From positions 186,001 to 250,000 of the forward strand of contig BSBM01000425.1 in the NCBI GenBank assembly GCA_027924585.1: 64,000 nucleotides of DNA. The letters run 5' to 3'. The stretch's first letter is position 1. Each line of letters opens with the position of its first letter. Source of the DNA: Larix kaempferi. Taxonomy: Eukaryota; Streptophyta; Pinopsida; Pinales; Pinaceae. The position numbers and the translations under genes are program-made. Of this stretch, positions 59,174 through 64,000 are shown piece after piece. The notes beneath the pieces are model-generated. The model did not search any database, was not told the DNA's origin, and saw nothing but the letters and a program-made list of their open reading frames with translations.

Positions 59174-59545
59174 TGAGCACAAGGCTCAACCTATCGAATC
59201 TCTTAGGGCACAAATTACATGTGGTCATGGCAAAACCTCGAAAGAGAATCCCAGGACTGATTATGAGCACACGGCTCAACCTATCGGATCTCCCAGGGCA
59301 CAAATTACATGCCATAGGACAAAACCTCGAAAGAGCATTTGCCAGATATCCCAGGGCACAAATTACATGCCATAGGAAAAACCTCGAAAGACTATCTGCA
59401 AATCTCCCAGGGCACAAATTATATGTCCTCCCAAGCAAAACCTCGAAAGAGCATTTGCCAGATATCCTAGGGTACAAATTACATGCCATAGGCAAAACCT
59501 CGAAAGACTATCTGCAAATCTCCCAGGGCACAAATTACATGCTTA
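59174..59545. repeat. Tandem array, units of about 55-90 bp
   Basis: Six to seven repeats of 'ctcccagggcacaaattacatgcc...aaaacctcgaaagag'. The first two units are longer (about 88 bp) because they add 'atgagcacacggctcaacctatcgga'. Later units alternate two short linkers, 'catttgccagatat' and 'actatctgcaaat', giving a two-unit higher-order period of about 113 bp. It begins just upstream of the CACTA transposase start. Confidence 0.85.
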
Positions 59546-59564
59546 TCTGCACAACCTGTTCCAC

Positions 59565-60180
59565 GGCCACAGAGTATCAACCTGATACTCACCATACATC
59601 ATCCTGATGTACACATGATCATCCTGATCATCATCACTGCAACATCCTGCTGCATGTCATCTGGAGCAACATCCTAAAGCTCTTCATCCATGATCATCCT
59701 GATCATACAATGCATCAACCTGATGCATACCAAGTATCTACCTAATACATATCATCATACATGATCCACCTGATCATACAGTGTATCCACCTGATACAAA
59801 TACAAATACATGATACATATCACCATACATGATCCACCTGATCATACAATGCATCTACCTGATGCATACCAAGTATCTACCTGATATGTATCATCATACA
59901 TGATCCACCTGATCATATAGTGTATCCACCTGATACAAATACAAATACATGATACATATCACCATACATGATCCACCTGATCATACAATGTATCCACCTA
60001 ATACATATACAGATACATGGTCCAAGCATCCAACATGATGCATATACAAAATACATACAAATGATCCAACCGATCATATCCAACATCCAACATGATGTGT
60101 ACATATATAAATGATCCAACTGATCATATCCAGCATCCAACATGATGCGTATAAAGAGTAGTAACTGGAGCATCGTCCTG
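59565..60180. repeat. Array of short self-complementary words
   Basis: About twenty copies of [N]nATC-xxCCT-GAT[N']n, in which the outer bases differ between copies but pair within each. Examples: GAGTATC-aacct-GATACTC (59572-59590), TGATC-cacct-GATCA (59763), TGTATC-cacct-GATACA (59783), TGCATC-tacct-GATGCA (59850). A higher-order unit of about 140 bp is repeated (59752 and 59892). It lies just 3' of the copia RNase H on the minus strand, so it may be part of its 3' untranslated region. Confidence 0.75.
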
Positions 60181-60266
60181 ATGTTCATCATCCAACGCTT
60201 ACATCCACAGCCATGTGAAGGATCCTCCTTCCAACATGCTTGGAATGGCTTCTGCAAATGTGTCCA

Positions 60267-61490
60267 TCACTTCTTCCTCGAAGTGTCATCAATCTGAAGA
60301 ACACCAAGCCTCTCCTTGAAGTACTCGAACTTCACCCTGGGTAGTGGCTTCGTCAGCACATCTGTAATCTGCTCGTCTGTCGCAATGTATAGGAGCTTCA
60401 TAGCTCCTCTCTGCACCATATCCCTGATATAGTGACATTTGATCTTTATGTGTTTCGACCTGTCATGAAACACTGGGTTCTCGAACAACTTTACACAACT
60501 CTGGTTATCACAAAAGATACCGGTAGCATCCAACGGGAGATCAAATAACTCAAATAGTAGCTTCCGTAGCCATACTACCTCACAACTAGTTGAACAGGCT
60601 GCAACATACTCTGCCTCAGCTGTACTCAGTGCTACGTAGGACTGCTTCCTGTTGAACCAAGAGATCACACCTGATCCCATACTGAAGCAGCACCCAGATG
60701 TGCTCTTCCTATCTGTAGCACTGCCTACCCAATCTGAATCAACATAACCCTGCAGGTTAAAGTTTTGATTCGCTTCATACTTGAGCCCATAATCCACTGT
60801 ACCTTTTCGGTACCTCAGAATATGCTTTACAGCAACCAGGTGAACACTCCTTGGATTTGTCAGGAACTGGCTCAATGTGTTCACCGCAAAGCAAATATCT
60901 AGTCTCATGTTCGTCAGGTACATCAAGGACCCAATCATCTGACGATACACAGTGACATCAACTGGTTCAGATGAAGCATCACACAGAATCTTTAGGTTCG
61001 ATGCCATAGCCTCGCAGTCCATCATCCTGAACCTCTTCAGGATCTCTACTGCATACTTCCCTTGTCCAAGGAAGATTCCATCTGCACTCTGCCACACCTC
61101 CATACCTAGAAAGTGGTGCATCATACCCAAGTTTTGCACATATATGACTCCCTGTCATGTGTCTCATAACCAAGTGGCTGCTCCACATACACTTCTTCTT
61201 CAACTACACCATTCAAGAAAGCTATCTTGAAATCCATCTGTTGTATCTTCTATTTCATCACTTTTATATTTCTCTATGCTGCCATTTGCAGTATGCTTGA
61301 TCTTGATAGATCCATATGGAAGTCATAACAAACTTCCCTTCAGTTCTTGGGACTACATCCCAAACATCATTCTTCATGATCGACGGATCATGGCATTCTT
61401 CCCATATCTTAGGAACTTCAATATCTTCAATAGATAATTTTGTTGCTGAACAAATGTTGTAGTTCTTCTTTTGTAGGTGATGGCATACGA
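60267..61490 (-). pseudogene. Copia RT (core deleted) and RNase H
   Basis: The start of RT is readable but broken: VPKIWEECHDPSIMKNDVWD, then VVPRTEGKFVMTSIWIY (about 61440-61310) and FKIAFLNGVVEEEVYVEQP (about 61235-61180). At about 61140 the sequence jumps to LGMMHHFLGMEVWQSADGIF, the end of RT, so about 150 codons including the YVDD active site are missing. The rest is a clean copia RNase H of 290 codons in total: YRQMIGSLMYL, GYVDSDWVGSATDRKSTSG, ALSTAEAEYVA, FCDNQSCVKL, HIKIKCHYIRDMV, then TDVLTKPLPRVKFEYF and a stop at 60267. The acidic residues of the RNase H site are in place. It cannot reverse-transcribe on its own. Confidence 0.9.
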
Positions 61491-63170
61491 TCTTTCCTAC
61501 ACAACAAGTTAAATTGCATGATTAGAAAACATCTCATAGTTTTCAGAACAAATTCTTACACATAAAGAAATATGTCATACAGTCATACAATTATCTTAGC
61601 CAATGCTTCAATACAACATTTATCCATATCCTGTAACTTTCTAGATGCCTTCCAATCTCTATTAGAACATTGTTAAGAGTGTGCACAACTCCCAACATGT
61701 CAGCAAAGAGGTTTCGTTCTAGATAAGTAGCAATGGAATGTTGTACAGTTCCATAGGGCACTTACCCATGCATATTAGTAGTATACTATTCATCAATGCA
61801 ACTATTCTAATATGCATAATACACAACCTAATTCTAGGAACATAGGTATATACATTATTGAATAGTATTATTTAAACAATAAAATATGCAAGTAATGACA
61901 ATTCAAATACTTATCTTTGTTTGTTTGTTGGGTTGACTCCCTCTCAGTCTTTGCTTCTTTTATGCAACTCCATTCTTATGTGGATTGCGAGAAGTGGTCA
62001 ACTCCCTTTGAATATCTACATCCTTGCAGAAACTACTGAAGTGTGCTCCTTTGCTTTCTTGCAGGAACAACTAGAGTGTGCTCCCTCTTGATCTTTGCTT
62101 CCTGGATTACCTATCCTTGAACTTACATCCATCCTTAATCACTATTCATGCTTATTAGTATCATCATTGTGTTATCCTTGAGGTCTCATACATAATCACA
62201 CATTTATTAGTATAATCTTAATACTATCAAAACACAATAATCTTAAACATGTATATTCATGATCATTCACAGATAATAAACATTAGTATTCAAGGTTTCA
62301 GGGAAGTCTTCTTTTACTCATACATATTCTTATTTGATCATAGGACTCTTCTGGTTAGTTGAATCATCAATCAAGATAAAAGATATAATATGCATAAAAC
62401 CCATGATTATCAAACCTATACCTTCATGATTCTTTTGGTTAGTCATATCATCAATTATGGTAAGAAACATAATATGCATACAACCATGATTATTCAAACC
62501 TATGACTTCATGAATAATCATTATCAACAACACGACAGTATAAGATCCTAACACAAGGTAGGATTCTAGCTTGATATAGGAAAAACATACCTGGATTAGC
62601 ATGCTAGCTAGTTATGTCTAACAAACCCGCATAATGTCTTATGGTTCTCTTCAGTGACTTGTGCTAGTAACCCGCGGGTCTCATAAGTTAACCATTGTAG
62701 AACCAAGTTATACATACCTTGAAATTAGATCTTCTATGTGATCCATGACAATGGATGAATCTTTGTCTTCATGTCACCATGAGAATATGTTCTTGAAGTA
62801 GAACATGATTTGACTTTCTTGGTGTACCTTTTGTGTTAGCAAACAACATAAACCTCATACAACATCACAATGCATTAGTACAATCATAAGTGTCAAAACC
62901 TTAATCAATGAATATCTTCTATTAAGGTGATACGACAAGTCCAGTAATTAATCAAGATTGTACTATAATGATATGAAGACAAACATATGATAAACTTAAC
63001 CATGAAACATACCTGTAAGCCATACCTATCAAGATTTCTTGTAATCTTCTTATGGAAGGCCTTAGCCTCATCTCCCTCTAAGACAGGAACTTTTTCACTT
63101 ATGCAGGTGACCAATCCATCTTCTTCTAGGATCAACCCAATCCACTTGATTTGCAAGAACTAGACCTGGA
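61491..63170 (-). other. Exon-like gag blocks of the copia element
   Basis: A gag-like start (QIKWIGLILEEDGLVTCISE, about 63155-63095; KVPVLEGDEAKAFHKK follows) ends at CAG|GTATGT near 63012. Further blocks with AG...GT-like borders match the 18-21 kb copy: about 62840-62720 (ends AAG|GTATG), about 62680-62590 (ends CAG|GTATG), and a Lys/Ser/Glu-rich block at about 62130-61920. The interblock DNA is AT-rich and also conserved between copies. No integrase is seen. Confidence 0.55.
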
Positions 63171-63339
63171 GCTGGATTAGGGTTTGTCAAAGAAACCCCA
63201 AAAATTCAAACTTTGAATTTCAAACTTCTGAAAGGATAGAAATATGCGCCTTGATGAGCTAATCAAGTTGGTATATTTAGAATTTGAAAACTGCAAAGTT
63301 TCACCCCTCAAAATTGCTTTCTAGATTTCTGGATTTACT

Positions 63340-63660
63340 GGGAGGACCCTGAATTAGGGTTTGAGTTTCCCGGAGCTTCACCCAACCAAAAGATTTGATT
63401 CAAAACTCTAAGCTTCGATTTTTCTGAGGAGCTTCCAGCCGTGGTCACAGATTTCCAAAATTCCAATTTTTGCAGAAGCCCTAATTTTCCATCTTTCTGA
63501 TCAAAGTCCTGAACTGGGGTTTGATCAAGCCCGGCGTTCTTCCCAACCAAAAAAATCTGATCTTGGTCTCTAAATTTTGATTTTGATGAGTAGCATCTAG
63601 CCATGGTCTTTGATTACAAAAATTCCAACTTTCTTCTAAGCCCTAAATTCCAGAAGCCAT
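63340..63660 (-). repeat. Tandem leader repeat (about 170 bp)
   Basis: Two units each contain 'gaagcttagagttt' or similar, a 'caaccaaaa' motif, and 'agggcttctgcaaaaattgg'-like text. The same unit is repeated at 19140-19440. An 89-codon open frame crossing both units shows the repeat in protein form (SSKSKFRDQDQIF and SSEKSKLRVLNQIF), which is probably incidental. Confidence 0.6.
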
Positions 63661-63754
63661 GAATGAAGGTACCCAAAAATAATTTTGTTTTGACAGAAAT
63701 ATGTACCTGATTGTTTCTGGTGTAACTCTGAACTTTTTGATCCATAGGGTCTGA

Positions 63755-64000
63755 AATTTTTTTTTGAGATAACCTGACCTATTATCTTTCCATCCCGATA
63801 GGTCTGACCTCAATTGGATTCTCTGAGAGAGAGTTATGCCAAGTGTCACAATGTGACCTGTTTATGGGATAATACAAGAGAGCGAACTTGTACGGACTGC
63901 CATGTGCCACTGTTTCAACTTCGGCCTCTGAAATTTTTTCTTGAGATAGCCTGACCTATTATATTTCCATCCTGATAGGTCTGACCTCAATTGGATTCTC
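63755..64000. repeat. Tandem repeat, period about 178 bp, running off the window
   Basis: The phrase 'gataggtctgacctcaattggattctc' ends at about 63822 and again at 64000; the preceding 'gaaattttt...gagata.cctgacctatta' is likewise repeated. At least two units are present. Confidence 0.75.

Larger units (their letters stand above)
60267..63959 (-). mobile_element. Copia element lacking RT core, 5' end beyond the window
   Basis: A minus-strand copia interior: leader with tandem repeats (63340-63990), gag-like start (about 63160-63010), exon-like blocks (62900-61480), RT start (61480-61200), RT deletion, RNase H (61139-60267). It aligns with the plus-strand copia at 18.6-21.3 kb over the leader and exon-like part. 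No 3' LTR could be fixed; the 5' LTR would lie to the right of the window. Confidence 0.7.

Noticed and set aside
59174-59545. CRISPR-like repeat with alternating spacers
   Set aside because: The 'spacers' are just two alternating linkers and also repeat; this is a higher-order tandem repeat.
1-64000. tRNA, rRNA or other structured RNA genes
   Set aside because: No cloverleaf with an anticodon and box A/B pair or rRNA core sequence was recognised by eye on either strand; a covariance-model search would be needed to exclude small ncRNAs.

Overview
The window looks like nuclear DNA from a seed plant with a large, repeat-rich, AT-rich genome, most probably a conifer or other gymnosperm. It has no bacterial-style gene packing. 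Coding stretches are broken by stops and frameshifts, several contain GT-AG introns, and nearly all belong to transposable elements nested in each other. The best taxonomic clue is a Penelope-like fragment with a GIY-YIG endonuclease (42.5-43.4 kb); among land plants such elements are known from conifers (the Dryad family). No tRNA, rRNA, CRISPR array or intact host gene was seen.

Left part (1-26 kb). A decayed Ty1/copia gag lies on the minus strand (1.4-2.5 kb). A Ty3/gypsy element on the plus strand (Gypsy-1) starts with a clear LTR at 4426-5345, a primer-binding site and a long leader, then runs through gag, RT, RNase H, integrase and a second, archaeal-type RNase H placed after the integrase. 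It is split by a 1731-bp solo LTR (7853-9583, flanked by TAATA) and by a 4.3-kb AT-rich insertion (about 13433-17705). A copia LTR with a tRNA-Met-type primer-binding site follows (about 18.0-18.6 kb), with a non-autonomous copia interior to about 21.3 kb. Then come a 3' LTR plus 3' interior of a related gypsy element (Gypsy-4, minus, 21.5-24.2 kb) and a broken gene of unknown function (24.5-25.7 kb).

Middle (26-44.5 kb). Gypsy-3 (minus, 26.0-32.2 kb) carries a glycine/proline-rich gag, RT, RNase H, integrase and the same downstream archaeal-type RNase H. Next is the most unusual locus: a minus-strand multi-exon gene (32.4-35.8 kb) starting with a 242-codon SET-domain exon, continuing through tiny symmetric exons of 66, 63, 42 and 96 bp, and ending in exons resembling the second (Transposase_24-like) gene of CACTA transposons. 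Further right are minisatellites, a HECT E3-ligase (UPL4-like) gene fragment with an intron (40.4-41.4 kb) and the Penelope-like ORF, which has lost its RT core.

Right part (44.5-64 kb). A multi-exon CACTA (En/Spm) TNP2 transposase gene runs on the minus strand from 59114 to 44478. It is interrupted by Gypsy-2 (45823-55587), which has two 942-bp LTRs and a perfect ATGCG target-site duplication; removing the insertion and one target copy brings the transposase halves back into the same frame. Gypsy-2 keeps gag and protease but has no RT, integrase or RNase H. Beyond the transposase start are two tandem arrays, the second (59.57-60.18 kb) made of small self-complementary words, and then a minus-strand copia element (60.27-64.0 kb) with a complete RNase H, a deleted RT core and the same leader and exon-like gag region as the 18-21 kb copia copy.

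Nothing here is likely to move by itself. The possible exceptions to pure decay are the SET/transposase gene and the CACTA transposase, whose exon phases fit and which carry few stops.
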